A DNA stretch of 64,000 bases, taken from NCBI RefSeq assembly GCF_947172395.1, contig NC_069102.1, positions 9,268,442 to 9,332,441 on the forward strand, given 5' to 3'. The notes beneath the pieces are model-generated. The model searched no databases and had not been told where the DNA came from. It saw only the letters and a program-made list of their open reading frames with translations. The stretch is from Bicyclus anynana (taxonomy: Eukaryota > Arthropoda > Insecta > Lepidoptera > Nymphalidae). A program made the position numbers and the translations under genes. This document shows, one piece after another, positions 31,601-42,892 of this stretch. Position 1 is the first letter of the stretch; each line of letters starts with the position of its first letter.

Positions 31601-32578
31601 AAACACAATTAATGCAAACGAATGTGTTCAAATGGAGTAGATATTAATCGAATGGAAGAGAATGGCTTAATTTGTTTCCCTACTAAGTTGAATAAGGACT
31701 AAGAGGCGATGATGACTGAAATGAAACATAGTATACGATAGTTTTATGTGATAACCTTTATTTGTAATTTTTTATACGTTCCTTTACTGCTGTGGTATGA
31801 GTATATAGTGTAACAATTAACATTAACAAGAAATAAACTTCTGTTAACAATTTATTCCCATAAGGTAGCTTAAATAGTTAATTATTCAATTCAATCTCTC
31901 TGCATTGAGTCATTTATTTTGTGCGTAGAGAATGTTTACCTTCCGTGACTTGATTCTAGGGAAAGAATGCCTTTCGAATTAAAAAGGAATATATATGATG
32001 ATGATTATATTTTAAACAGGTTGTACACAACAAATATAATATAATACACTATCGCATTTGTATGCTATGTTTATAATTAAAGTTATTAGGAGCTTGACAT
32101 CATTTATTAAATCTAAACTCACAACGATGCTTTACGCGAAACGTTCATTTGTATTGAACTTGGTTCCTGTTAATGCTTACGTGTTTGTTGGGATAATTAT
32201 CACTTCACCGTTCTTACTTCTTACTTAATGAAACTAAAATGATTTTAAATAATAGCAATTATCGTCGTTGTCTTTAACGCAGAATCAAACGTCTCAACGC
32301 TTGGATGCCCTCACTTGCGTGATTGTGTTAAAATACTTCCTTTTGGAAGATTTTATCGAAATGCCGATGTCTTTATTAATCAAGTTTCATATTTTTTTTT
32401 TGTCTTGATTGTACTGTCAGTAATGAACAAGTATTCAATGGACACTTCTCTCCTTGAATTCGCTAACTGAAACGTTTTCAGAAAATGAGAGCTAATTAAC
32501 TCGTTTGACATTTTACTGGCTTTCTTAGAAGTATATATTTGTGTTGCTGAATCCAAAACAAAACTCGTAAACTTCTGA
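31601..32578. other. No recognised feature
   Basis: Unassigned AT-rich DNA; no frames or repeat ends that I can support. Confidence 0.4.
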
Positions 32579-32930
32579 CGGCCTCCGTGGCGCAGTGGTA
32601 TGCGCAGTGGATTTACAAAACGGAGGTCCTGGGTTCGATCCCGGCTGGGCAGATTGAGATTTTCTTGATCGGTCCAGGTCTGGCTGGTGGGAGGCTTCGG
32701 CCGTGGCTAGTTACCACCCTACCAAAGGCAAAGACGTACCGCCAAGCGATTTAGCGTTCCGGTACGATGCCGTGTAGAAACCGAAAGGGGTGTGGATTTT
32801 CATCCTCCTCCTAACAAGTAAGCCCGCTTGCATGTTAGACTGCATCATCACTTACCATCAGGTGAGATTGTTAGTCAAGGGCTAACTTGTAAAGAATAAT
32901 AAAAAAAAAAAAACAAAAACAAAAACTTTA
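32579..32930 (+). mobile_element. SINE-B, full length
   Basis: Head 'ggcctccgtggcgcagtgg' (A box) and 'gggttcgatcccggctggg' (B box), full body, 'catcaggtgagattgttagt' and an A-rich tail. One of the best-preserved copies. Confidence 0.93.
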
Positions 32931-33953
32931 TCCGCTGAAAGACACTTCAGTTGTTGTTAGAAAAGATCTCTTGGGGATAGTAAGAAGTTTGCAAATATTT
33001 TGCCTTTACATATCTGCAATATCTGTTTTTGCATCTGATGTATATATTTATATTGGTGGCAGCATAATATCACAGTAAATATTTACCTTTGAACATCACA
33101 CAATAGATAGCGATCTTCCTTTAGAAGCGTTCAGTAAAAGCTCTACGTTAGCTAAAAGCGTTGAACGTTTTAAATCACTGAAAGTAATTGCTTTCAATCT
33201 ATATAGAGCTTGGTCGCTTTACTTGCATAAACTGAATGAAGATATTTTTGTAAATATTTCTTAGTTTATATTTTTAATGGCCATTCTTCTGGGCCATGTT
33301 TCTATGTCCTGATAAGAGAGGCAATTTGAAAACCACACGCTGCTCTAAAAAGTGTTATTGAGGTTAAAGTAATGTTTTACTCTTCACTGTATTTTAATGA
33401 TAATGACCCGAAACAATATCCTATCGTGCTCACAAAGGCATGGGTAAAACCACTAACTACCAAACCCTAGGTTGCTACTGAGAATTTATTGAATGAAAGT
33501 AAAACTAAATGTAGTTATAGGTTTTTTTTTTTTTAGAAGCTCATGTTTCGAAACCACATAAGCTAAACATTGGCCCATCAAGGTAATTTATTTCTAAGAA
33601 TAGATTGAAAACAGCGAAACCTGCAATTGCCATGAAATTGAATACCGAACCATATTCAACCTTGAATCTTGAAATAAAAGAAATTTAATGGTAATCAAAT
33701 ATACTTATAGTACCCCGTTATATTGCAGGCTCAAATTTCTTTGCGTGACAGTGATTGATAACGTCAAAGACGACCTGCTGAGGTGGTTGCTTGTAAAATA
33801 ATAGGTACTGTGCATTAAGGAAAAGTAAAAGAGTGATAATATAGGTAGGTATTTGAAGTTTTATTCGAAGATTGGAGAAATCTATTAGTTACACGTTTTG
33901 TTCTTTATCTACGCATGATGATGTCGTTGTAATAATGATAATTCATTATTAAA
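32931..33953. other. No recognised feature
   Basis: Unassigned AT-rich DNA with homopolymer T near 33520. Confidence 0.4.
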
Positions 33954-34061
33954 CTGTAATTTTCAATTTGTTTTAGTCCTTCAATAAGTCCTGTTCTTGT
34001 TCTTCATTGTAAGGCTGTAATTTCCCATTTTTTTTTGGTCCTTCGATAAATCCTGTTCTTG
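33954..34061. repeat. Imperfect tandem pair, about 60-bp period
   Basis: 'agtccttcaataagtcctgt' and 'ggtccttcgataaatcctgt' in parallel contexts ('ctgtaattt...ttcttg'). Confidence 0.7.
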
Positions 34062-34391
34062 AAATTCAAAAACTAGGATAAGTAATAATGGTTTAAAAAT
34101 TCTTAAAGCATTTTATGACCATATAGGTAGCACAAATGTCTGTCATGACAAGGTAAAAGCTTTCCATGAATAAATAACCGAAACAACGCTTGTGGGCATC
34201 AGATCAATTAGTCACTATATTACCACGGCATTGTATCCCAAACATGTCAATTTGCAAATGGAAGACAAACAGTGTGTAATGAAGCCCTTTCGAAATTTCT
34301 AGCTATTTTCCGGCTATGAATTCGGAGAAACATGACCATCATAATAATTATGACATTAAATATGGCTGCTAAATTATTAATAAGGACTCAG

Positions 34392-34643
34392 CTGATCTCC
34401 AGGGAGAGAGAAGTGCGTACGAGGCGCGGGGGGGACCCGTGTGCAGTCGGTCGACCAGTCGCCTACCTCGCGTCATCCGTGATAGTCGTGTCTCTGTGTC
34501 TACGGTGCCTCTTGCCGATATTTGTGCGTCTATCTGTGAATGCCTGATATTGGATTGAAACTGTGTGCAGTGTTGCTGGAAAACTAGAGTTTATGCTGGA
34601 ATTTCATATTTCGAACAACGATTATTGCTGTCACAGCTTACAC
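34392..34643 (+). other. Candidate 5' exon (non-coding or signal-free leader)
   Basis: A GC-rich, repeat-free block ('gaggcgcgggggggacccg' onward) in AT-rich surroundings, ending 'cttacac' and followed by GTGAGTG, a strong splice-donor match at 34644. 'gtgcagtc' near 34441 resembles an arthropod initiator, but no TATA box is evident. ATG at 34593 opens 17 codons (MLEFHISNNDYCCHSLH) that run in frame to the donor; an earlier ATG at 34540 closes quickly. It could equally be all 5' UTR. The longer frame at 34332-34547 is not convincing. No downstream acceptor or coding exon was identified in the window. Confidence 0.35.
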
Positions 34644-34649
34644 GTGAGT
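34644..34649 (+). promoter_or_regulatory. Candidate 5' splice site
   Basis: CAC|GTGAGT fits the metazoan donor consensus at the intron side. It is meaningful only if the preceding block is transcribed. Confidence 0.35.
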
Positions 34650-35737
34650 GTTTAATGTTTTGCTATATTTGGTTGTGGATGTGCAGCTGAAGTTTTAGTT
34701 GAGATTTGTCAGCGTCTCAATAATTTAACCTAAAAAGGCAATTTAAAATTTAATAGCCAATCAAATGCGTGGCATTTGCAAAGATTTATATATTTCTTTT
34801 CAAATTTTGGGGTTTGAATGTTTGGCCGTCTATTGATTCGTACCCCTAATAAAATTCATTTGAGAAGTGCCCCGTTTCATCCTGTGTTATTGGAAGGGAA
34901 GCGAACGCCTGGGGGCCGGGACTTGATCCGCGAAGTGTAATTTGAAAATTCTCTAACCGAGCTATTTTGTCGACGACATTTTTGGTGTGTTTAATATTTC
35001 AAATCGTAGCGTGAAAACATTTTCTAACCTCGAATAATAATTTCCGAATGTATTCATTGAAACGTGTTAGAACATTCTCAATTAATGCATTATTAATTCA
35101 TTAAATGAAACAGAAGTAGGTGTCTATGACAATAATAGAACAATGAATCTATTATGTTTCTTGGATGTATTATAATCGGATTTGACTTGTTTCTGTAAAT
35201 ATAAGGTCATAGCGTTTGATGTAAAAAAAAATACGTGTGAAATTCTTTTTTGAAAAATTACCTGAAGGTTGTAAGGAAGAATGTATTATAAAATATTGGG
35301 ATTTATAGTTATCGTAATCATTCACAGTACGAATCTATAATGGTTGGATTCATTATGTAGTTTCGTACTTAGTCAGTCCACAATTTTAAAATTTAGCAGT
35401 AAATATTAACTTATTTTATTTTAAACATATATGCAAAAATGAAATAGTTTTGGAGGATAATGACGTAAATAATAGAACAAAATTACGTAATTTTCCGGGG
35501 TTTCAAATCATAAGCTTACAATACAAGAAAATACTTTACTTTTGTTTATTTATTTCATAATAGGTAATATAACCTCTCACTGTGTTTAAATTTTAAAGTA
35601 ATATTGTACAAATTGAATGAAATTACCTGTAATATACGATAAATTCCAGTAATTTTTCATCAATCAAGTGAATTTTATAAACTCAGTCTAAATCTCAAAT
35701 CTCTTAACAGTCTAAAATATTTTTTTTATTAATAATC
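34650..35737. other. No recognised feature (possible intron)
   Basis: Unassigned AT-rich DNA downstream of the candidate donor; no acceptor-linked coding block seen. Confidence 0.4.
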
Positions 35738-35895
35738 ACATGTTTATTCTCTAACACCCTCGTAGTTCCTGATCCCGTGAGATTATGGGGATAAAATATA
35801 GCCTATAACACTCATAAATAACGTTGAATTTTTAAAATCGGTCCAGTAGATTCAGAGATTACCCCACTACAATACCACAATCTGATTTCAAATCT
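35738..35895 (-). mobile_element. Helitron-like fragment, family 3
   Basis: 'gttcctgatcccgtgagatt' and 'aaaatatagcctataacact', then 'aaaatcggtccagtagattc', on the complement of family 3. Both ends are lost. Confidence 0.55.
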
Positions 35896-36191
35896 TTATC
35901 GTTTTAGCATAGAGTAGAGATGTCAAAACTTGTGAATAAACTCAGACACTTCCGAGTATCACAAGGTGGTAAAACCCGTCCTAAAAGTTGTATATTAGCT
36001 ATATGAAAATTATAAAACAACTACAAAACTATTAAGCAATTAAGTATATGAGGGCAATAACCAGTAAAGGTTAAAGTGTTATTAGCATATTAATTATATC
36101 CGCAGTATGAAAAATTGTTATGTGTGCGAGAATCAATATTGTAACTATAAATTATTGTAAATTGGTAATAACAATGTTGTATTTACCATAT

Positions 36192-36346
36192 TCATCATCA
36201 TATCAGCCGATAGTACATAGCCCTTTTGTAGGGACTTCCAAATATCACGATCCTGAGCCGCCTGCATCCAGGGGATCAGTCAGTCCACCTGGTAAGGGGT
36301 CGACCAACACTGCGCTTTCTAGTGCGGGGACACCATTTACCATATT
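36192..36346 (-). pseudogene. RTE-like LINE C-terminal remnant
   Basis: The 3' terminus 'tcatcatcatatcagccgat' begins on the left. The complement encodes broken pieces of the MQAAQDR / WKSLQK tail. Heavily decayed. Confidence 0.65.
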
Positions 36347-36448
36347 ACTAGTAGGTAAATCTAAATATTTGTAAAATATTAAGGCTGGTTTCACCATCTT
36401 TTGGTGGTGTCGGATAGTCTAACCGGAAGTTTTGTTATTTCCTTATAG

Positions 36449-36883
36449 TACGAGATCCGACATGAGAAATATATACACTCATCTGTTATTTACTTGGGAT
36501 AAGAAATAAATGACAAAAACATTTTTTTATTAAATACTTCACTCATTGGTTAAATGGAAAAATATTATATTAGTTTTATAAATATACCCAACAGAATTGA
36601 AAACTGCATTCACATTGCAACTTTGGGGTTGCCAGCTGCATGAACAGTTGAGTAATGTTATTTATCAGTTATTTAGTCGTTTAATATTTAAAGCCTATCT
36701 TATGCTTAATTTAAGGAAACTTAATACAGTTGTATTAAGTTGCATTTGATCTAGTTTATGGTTTCCTACATGTGATATGAAAAATTTGTCTGGTCGCAAT
36801 TTATCACTAAATATTATATATCATTTATTTCTCATCACTAATAAATAACAGATGAGAGTAAATATTTCTAATACCGGATCTTA
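36449..36883. mobile_element. MITE G copy 2, uninterrupted
   Basis: Left end 'acgagatccgacatgagaaa' and right end '...ataccggatctta' are inverted repeats of about 45-60 bp containing 'ctcatctgttattta'. This intact copy defines the element interrupted at 12436-13446. Confidence 0.75.
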
Positions 36884-37439
36884 GACTATTATTTTATGTC
36901 AAATTGTGAATAAACTACTTATTCTACCCTTTTCAGAAGGTGGTGAATCCGGTCCTTAAGAAAATATAAAGTAAATTATAAAGAAAGTAAGAATGATGTG
37001 CGTAATAAAAAGTAAAATGTACCTATCTACGGACAACTAAATACTATAATTACGTGTTTAACTAACCGCAATAATAACCCAATCCATTTCGGTTCAAATG
37101 TGTGTTTAAAGAGTAATACGATCTAGATTAATGAGTCTCGTTTGGGGATAAACATTTTATTGAAAATTAAATGATATATAATGATGTACAGATTTAAACG
37201 AAAGAGTTTACAAGTAATTATCTAGTTCCGCTGATGGTATAGATGCTATAATTTTAATACTTCTATGATGTATTATAAAACTGTATGTCTGTCTTTTTGC
37301 AATAAACGCAAAAACCACTAAACAGTTTTTCACCAAAAGAAAGAGTGATTTATGAAAAAGGTTTCTGTACATAGTTTGTCAACAATTTCTTTAAATTGAT
37401 CATTAAATTTCTGTAAAATGTGGCGATTGTTGTATGTGT
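36884..37439. other. No strong feature
   Basis: 'ctgtatgtctgtctttttgc' near 37280 resembles an eroded Helitron-like core. Otherwise unassigned. Confidence 0.35.
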
Positions 37440-37668
37440 CAAAAGTCAAGCCATCTGCCGGGTAATTCACTATCTTTGACGTATGCTAGTTGACATATCC
37501 GAAATTGAGATTCTACTCGCATGTAACAAATGTCATCCGATGCTTACTGGCGGATGTCACACATTTTGTAACACACGGTAAATGACATTTTGTCAATTAA
37601 TTTGATGTTTATTTTAATAAGTTCATAATAAAGATCAAAATACTTAGTGAATAGGCCAGCTGGGTGCT
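37440..37668. mobile_element. MITE related to the nested element at 20750
   Basis: The right end 'aataaagatcaaaatactta' then 'gtgaataggccagctgg' mirrors the left end of the 20750 element, and 'caaatgtcatccgatgc' is shared. The left end is not matched. Confidence 0.45.
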
Positions 37669-38024
37669 TTAATTGTAAACGGTGCTTAATTCCTTGGAAA
37701 TATAACAAAAAACGCATGGTGGATTAATTATTCTCTGATAGATCTACAAGACTCCACACTGGCATATTTATCTATATTTTATTTTCTAAAATTGGTATTT
37801 TCTAGTGGACGAAGTCGTAGGCATCCGCTTGTTAAGATATAGTTGCCCAGTCATTGCCTCGGGTCATTGCAATTTAACTGTTGCAAAAACATAGCTTAAT
37901 CGAGTAACGGTTATTGAAAATGAATGCTAGATTTTATGTTCGTGAGCTAGACAGGTTGAAGAACTTAATGAGCTGGCACCTTGTAAAAATGTCTATTCAA
38001 TCAATTATTTATTTAGCCATTTAA
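37669..38024. other. Helitron 3' scrap at 37795-37832, otherwise unassigned
   Basis: 'gtggacgaagtcgtaggcat' followed by 'ccgcttgt' resembles a family 2 terminus. Confidence 0.35.
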
Positions 38025-38316
38025 ATATTAAATAATAATAATAAATAATAAATATACTTAAACAATACACATCACTATCTAGCCCCAAAGTAAGCATACA
38101 GAGTAGCTTGTGTTATGGGTGCTCAGATAGTTGATATTATAATATTAATAAACAATTATATACTACATATAAATACTTATATAATGTATAAATACACACA
38201 GACACTGGAAAACACCCATTGCTCATCACACAAATATTTTCCAGTTGTGGGAATCGAACCCACGGCCGTGGATGCAGAAAGCAGGGTCACTACCCACTGC
38301 GCCACGCGGCCGTCAA
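38025..38316 (-). mobile_element. SINE-D, full length
   Basis: The complement begins 'gccgcgtggcgcagtgggta' (A box) and 'cgtgggttcgattcccaca' (B box), with body 'tggaaaatatttgtgtgatg' and 'tgttttccagtgtctgtgtg', and ends in an AT-rich (TTATTA)n tail. The 80-codon plus frame is inside it. Confidence 0.8.
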
Positions 38317-38549
38317 ATAAAGTACGTACTTTAATTTATATGGAATTTTATAGGTAATTTAATAACGGTTGGCCGAAACATTGAGCGATTTAACTGGAAA
38401 ATTGCTATGTAATTACTTAAATTCTCTATTCTGGTTAAAGGAAAATACCTTCTCTCGTAGTCTATTAACGAATATTTTAAAATACTGGTAGAAGTTGCGA
38501 AAATAGTTGTTAATGCAATTGGCAATACTTTTTATGGACCACACCTATC

Positions 38550-39125
38550 TACAGCCTTTCTTGATGAGTACTGTTTACCAACAAACAAAACTGAAACATT
38601 TCACACTTAATAATAATTATAATTGATGACAACATTGATGAGTTCCTTAATGATAAAGATGCTTGGAGGCCGTTGGATCAGCTTCCACCTTCACACAGAA
38701 AGTAAAACTATAAGAAATGTAAACAGTAATTGTTATTAATTGTAAATTATAATACTGTATGACTTTTTCAAAAGAGCAACTGTTGAGTTTCTTGCCGGTA
38801 TCTTCTCAGCAGAACCTGCCTTCCGAACCGGTGGTAGAATCTTTACAAATAGTCAACTGACGTGTCAAAAGTGCTTGTAAACTGAGCCTACTTGAAATAA
38901 ATGATTTTTGATTTTGATTTTGAATTAACCTGTTCTTAAATTAATGATAATAAATCTGATATTAATAAGCTTAGGACAATTAGATATGGTTAATATATTT
39001 TATATAATATTTTATAAACGATCCATACAGAATTTAAAATAAATAAATTATGAAATGATATATGTTTTCCTACCATCATTTCTAATTTCTTTGTTGGTAA
39101 ACAGTACTCATCAAGAAAGGCTGTA
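38550..39125. mobile_element. Tc1/mariner-type MITE with a LINE-K insertion
   Basis: 38550-38585 and 39090-39125 are exact 36-bp inverted repeats. Read as TA + 'cagcctttcttgatgag...', the element has TA target duplications and CAG-starting ends, as in Tc1/mariner. It has no transposase. Without the LINE-K fragment at 38629-38923 it would be about 280 bp. Confidence 0.75.
38629..38923 (+). mobile_element. LINE-K 3' end, copy 1
   Basis: Starts 'acaacattgatgagttcctt' and ends '...gaaataaatgatttttga' with a (TTTTGA)n tail. It matches 61824-62083 with no difference that I can see, apart from a 35-bp block missing there. It contains 'cttccgaaccggtggtag', common in lepidopteran non-LTR 3' regions. 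Confidence 0.8.
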
Positions 39126-39180
39126 TACTGTGATAAACACTTTAAAGTAGATGATTTACGTACGCACGTATAAATGCAAA

Positions 39181-39222
39181 CTCTAACGCTTCGAAAACTA
39201 AAAAAATAAGTTCCACGATCGA
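39181..39222. mobile_element. MITE I scrap
   Basis: 'aacgcttcgaaaactaaaaa' matches an inner arm of MITE I. Confidence 0.35.
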
Positions 39223-39317
39223 TTTCTGTAGTTTCACTCGCTTTGCTTGATTGGCGAAAATTTCTTTTGGCATAACCTATAGGCTTCTTCTAACTATGAG
39301 TCACTCAGCGGGCGATG

Positions 39318-39662
39318 AAATGAGCTATGCTCAAAGTATCTCTGCCTGATCGAATCAGAAATGAGGAGATCCGCAGAAGAACTAAAGTCACCGAAATAGC
39401 TCAACGAGCCGCCAAGCTGAAGTGGCAATGGGCAGAGCACATAGTTCGAAGAGCCGATAGACGTTGGGGTCCCAAACTAGGTACTTGAATGGCGACCCCA
39501 CGCTTGAAAACGCAGTGTTGATCGACCCCTTTACCAGGTGGTCTGACGACATAAAGCGAATCGCAGGGATTCGCTGGATGCAGGCGGCTTAGTATCGTGA
39601 TATTTGGAAGTACTGCAAAAGTCCTGCAGTGGACGTCCATCGGCTGATGTGATGATGATGAT
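39318..39662 (+). pseudogene. RTE-like LINE C-terminal remnant, best preserved
   Basis: Plus-strand pieces read RIRNEEIRRRTKVTEIAQRA, KLKWQWAEHIVRRADRRW and, after frame changes and stops, a WSDDIKRIAGIRWMQAA-like segment. The 3' end is 'tcggctgatgtgatgatgat'. It encodes only the tail of the polyprotein and is not functional. Confidence 0.8.
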
Positions 39663-39910
39663 ATGCTTCATAATATCTAATTTTTGTGCAACAAAGTTAT
39701 TAATTACAGTAATATTGTGTTTTATAAGTTGTTACGCATTAAACGTTGCAATAATTGGCCCACGCAATACCGTTGTCTGTCTCTGTATTGTCATGTTAAT
39801 TCACGTAAAGCGCGATTGTCGACATACTCGTAACATGTAAGCGTGCGATTTTACCCGTGACATATTTATTACTATCTTGGACTCAGAGCCTGTCAGAGCT
39901 AGACCTACCT

Positions 39911-40068
39911 TTTTTATTATCTACAAGTTAGCCCTTGACTACAATATCATCTGATGACCAGACCTGGACTAATTAAGAAAACCCAGTCCCAGTCGGGGAT
40001 CGAATCCAGGAACTCCATCTTGTAAATCCAAGGCGCACACTACTGCGCCGCGGAGGCCGTCAAATCTT
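39911..40068 (-). mobile_element. SINE-B with internal deletion
   Basis: The tail side 'acaagttagcccttgactac' joins directly to 'ccagacctggactaattaag', skipping the middle of the body. The head ends 'ctgcgccgcggaggcc' on this strand. Confidence 0.85.
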
Positions 40069-40433
40069 CTGATTTTATTTTATACTTGGTCAATAGGATC
40101 ACTTTAAGTCACAAAGTCAATATCTAAATTGGATATTTTTTTATAACATATTTGCCGTAAGTATTGGCAAATATTTTTTATTATTTAATTTATTAACTTA
40201 ATATCGGGTATGATTATTTAGTTTGTTTATAAAATAATATGAATTATAAATGGAGCCAGTTTGAATAAAATAATGACTGGAGCAGTCTATCTTGAATAGT
40301 TTTGTCAATTTTAAATTCCTTCTAATCTCAACAAAAGATGAATTACATAAATTATTGTCCGGCTTTGAAAAAGTAAATTTAAATTAGATAGGTATGATTT
40401 GCAGCGTTATTTGAGGCCATGGCACTTTACGGT
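40069..40433. other. No recognised feature
   Basis: AT-rich, unassigned. Confidence 0.4.
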
Positions 40434-40608
40434 CACTTAGTGGCAGTTTGATACTGTGGTGATCGCCTAATCGTAAACGCGATTTTCTAAGGAATTGAAC
40501 TAGCTCCATTTAGTGGCACTACTGCACAACTGTTACAATTCCATATAAATTCGTGTTTACGTTTACGCGATCGCACAGTATGAAAATACTGAAAACTCCC
40601 CCACTAGG
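40434..40608. mobile_element. MITE L copy 1
   Basis: Left 'ttagtggcagtttgatactg' and right '...aaaactcccccactagg' are inverted ends. The interior 'gtggcactactgcacaactg' and 'attccatataaattcgtgtt' is shared with 60114-60290. Confidence 0.75.
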
Positions 40609-40956
40609 CACTCTGGTCACAGCTTGTACGAAAGTGGCCGACCTCCTTTCAGCTGTCTTAGAATGGGGTAGATCTGACTGTTATAGGCTCTCGTTCTATG
40701 TAGTTAATCTCGTTCTGCCTACCCGGTGATAGACAAGCCATGCAGACAGTAGAAAATTACACGTTGCTATGACAACGGAGGCACGCGAGCAGTCATGCGC
40801 TATCGCATAGATGGTGACATAAGTTTTATAACCGCGACCATCTTCGTTCCTGCTGCCCTATTCACTGACTGGTCAATATCCACTCAGTTGCCTTGTGAAA
40901 CTTGCGAACTTGCGAAAAATACGGTTGTTATTGATTTGATATTAATTTAGGTTGTC

Positions 40957-41041
40957 CTATTCACTAACTAGATATAGACCTAGTTAGTGAATAGTTAGTG
41001 TCCTATTCACTAACTAGATCTATATCTAGTTTGTGAATAGG
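40957..41041. repeat. Two adjacent hairpins built from the same word
   Basis: Hairpin 1: 40957-40971 with 40980-40994 (perfect, 15 bp). Hairpin 2: 41002-41019 with 41024-41041 (18 bp, one mismatch). Both left arms contain 'cctattcactaactag', so the unit occurs four times in alternating orientation. Confidence 0.9.
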
Positions 41042-41072
41042 TCAATTGGGCTTTTTCCGCACTAAGTCATTA

Positions 41073-41253
41073 TCTACACTAATATTAAAAAGCTGAAGAG
41101 TTTGTTTGGTTGAACGCTCTAATCTCAGGAGAGGTCCGATTTGAAATATTATTTCAGTGTCAGATAGTCCATTTATCGAGGAAGGCTATATATTATCCCC
41201 GTATTCCTACAAGAACGGAAACCACGTAGGCTAAACCGCGCGGCTTCAGCTAA
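41073..41253 (+). mobile_element. Helitron family 1
   Basis: TC start after A; core 'tgaagagtttgtttggttga'; 'gaggaaggctatatattatc'; ends 'gcgcggcttcagctaa', a CTAA (CTRR) terminus. A small internal deletion removes part of the 'aggaactactgg' block. Confidence 0.75.
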
Positions 41254-41464
41254 ATAGTCGACTTTAGGTTTAGTATAGGGGATCTGGGGATCTTAAGTAA
41301 ATCTTAGATTAGATCAGACAGTAACCAGTTTTAGCTATATATGTATTGTTTGTTTAAACTTTCGTTGCTTACAATGCCACTAAATGAAATTAAGACAACT
41401 AGGCATTTTTTTCGGCTCAGTTTCGACGCGCTATAGACATATCTAATAGTATAAAATCTTTGGT

Positions 41465-42065
41465 TATAACATAAAATTTAAAGTTTTGAAAAACCCTCGA
41501 ATGACATTAAATTATTAATTACATTCTCGATCAAGTCGTAATTATTATCTTTTAGTGCGCTTTCATTTGAGACCCCACTTGATATATATTTACAGACATT
41601 CGGTTGTTCTTCCCCACTCCCCATAACTTTTAAACGGCTCAACCGATTTTCATCAAACATGTCTAGGAACACACGCGCGTGAGTCACCTTTACTACAAAA
41701 ATCGGTTGTCTGTAAAGGTTTACTGACGATAGATGAACGTAACAACGTCATAAGAAAATACTGATGGAATGGTTGCATTTTTTCAAGAGAAAAATATTCG
41801 TTTTTCTAAAATACTGTTTAATAATCTTCATAGACCAGAATATACTTTATTTCTTGTAAATAGTTGGCAACCCTAGAGCGACGGAACGACGCATGACGTT
41901 ATATTTTTTCGGGTGTGCAACTGGCTTCATCGAATTATAAGACGTTGTCATGTCAAAAAATACTAAATAGAAATCGCTTTATCCGTTCGGGAGCTATGGT
42001 GCCACAGACATACAGACAGACAGACACGTCAAACTCATAACACGCCTCTTTTTGCGTCAGGGGTT
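41465..42065. repeat. Unclassified dispersed-type repeat
   Basis: Conserved-looking words include 'gagaccccacttgatatata', 'ggctcaaccgattttcatca', 'ggagctatggtgccacagac' and 'acagacagacagacacgtca'. I know such words from lepidopteran repeats but cannot name the class or set firm ends. Confidence 0.4.
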
Positions 42066-42106
42066 AACGAAAACGTTCCAAACATTAGACCATTTTTTAA
42101 CATCAG

Positions 42107-42322
42107 ATGGATACTAAAACGTCTCCCGAGGCAGGAAACAGTCTGGCTAAATTACCTAGACACTATACGAGACGTACTCATTGTTGGCACTACAAACGTA
42201 CCAAACTACGCACTCGGCGTGAGGGGGCGACACAACACCGAAACAGACCCTTTGACATGTATAGAGATCCACGAAAGCACCTGCAAGCTCATTACAATGT
42301 GGACTTTAATTTTAAGCCCTAA
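42107..42322 (+). pseudogene. Possible decayed piggyBac-like transposase C terminus
   Basis: A 71-codon open frame, unlike its AT-rich neighbours, with a basic central part (THCWHYKRTKLRTRREG) and the end MYRDPRKHLQAHYNVDF. The layout recalls the C-terminal cysteine-rich domain of piggyBac-like transposases (a C..C segment, then LC..PCF..YH), but most of the expected cysteines are absent. The upstream transposase core is not visible. Alternative: a chance frame. Confidence 0.25.
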
Positions 42323-42688
42323 GGGTTATGTTTGTACGCGTGTACACCTTCCAACAGCTTTGTCGTTTCTGTAAGTGATTTTAAGAGTCTCATTGTCGCG
42401 ACTTGCGTCTCCTACGCGGTAGATGTCGTAGTGTTTATTTTTTTTTGTTGTTGAATCTTGTATGTAAATGTGTTCTTAAAATGATCATCTAATAATTCCA
42501 TAAATAGTTTTTTTTTAATTTTAATTATAATTGTATAAGCCTGTTTCCGAGTTTATGTTATGTATTAGACACAACAAAGACGTAATATAAGTTTCTTTCA
42601 GAAGTACTAAAATTGTAATAAAAAATAGGTAAGTACGTAACGGTAAAATAGCTTTTTCAGAGAAATTCATCACAAACACACAACAACC
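42323..42688. other. No recognised feature
   Basis: AT-rich, unassigned. Confidence 0.4.
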
Positions 42689-42821
42689 TGGTTGCCTGGA
42701 AGAAATCGCTACATAGCGATAAGGCCGCCTTTTGTATTCTACTTCTGTACTATTTTTTTCTGTCTTATTATTTGTTTTTTCTTATGTTGTGGTGTACAAA
42801 TAAAGTATAAATAAATAAACC
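42689..42821 (+). mobile_element. LINE 3' end with conserved stem-loop
   Basis: 'ggttgcctggaagaaatcgc' and 'tacatagcgataaggccgcc', then 'gtggtgtacaaataaagtat', the same type as 15785-15903. The hairpin 'atcgcta...tagcgat' is perfect here. Confidence 0.75.
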
Positions 42822-42892
42822 TGACAAACGAACAACCTGACTCGATATTTTTTATACATAATGCCACTTACCATCCGATAAGCCCACATGCC

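Noticed and set aside
34332..34547. 71-codon gene starting at 34332
   Set aside because: It begins in an AT-rich run and crosses the GC-rich block in a frame without features; the block fits a leader exon better.
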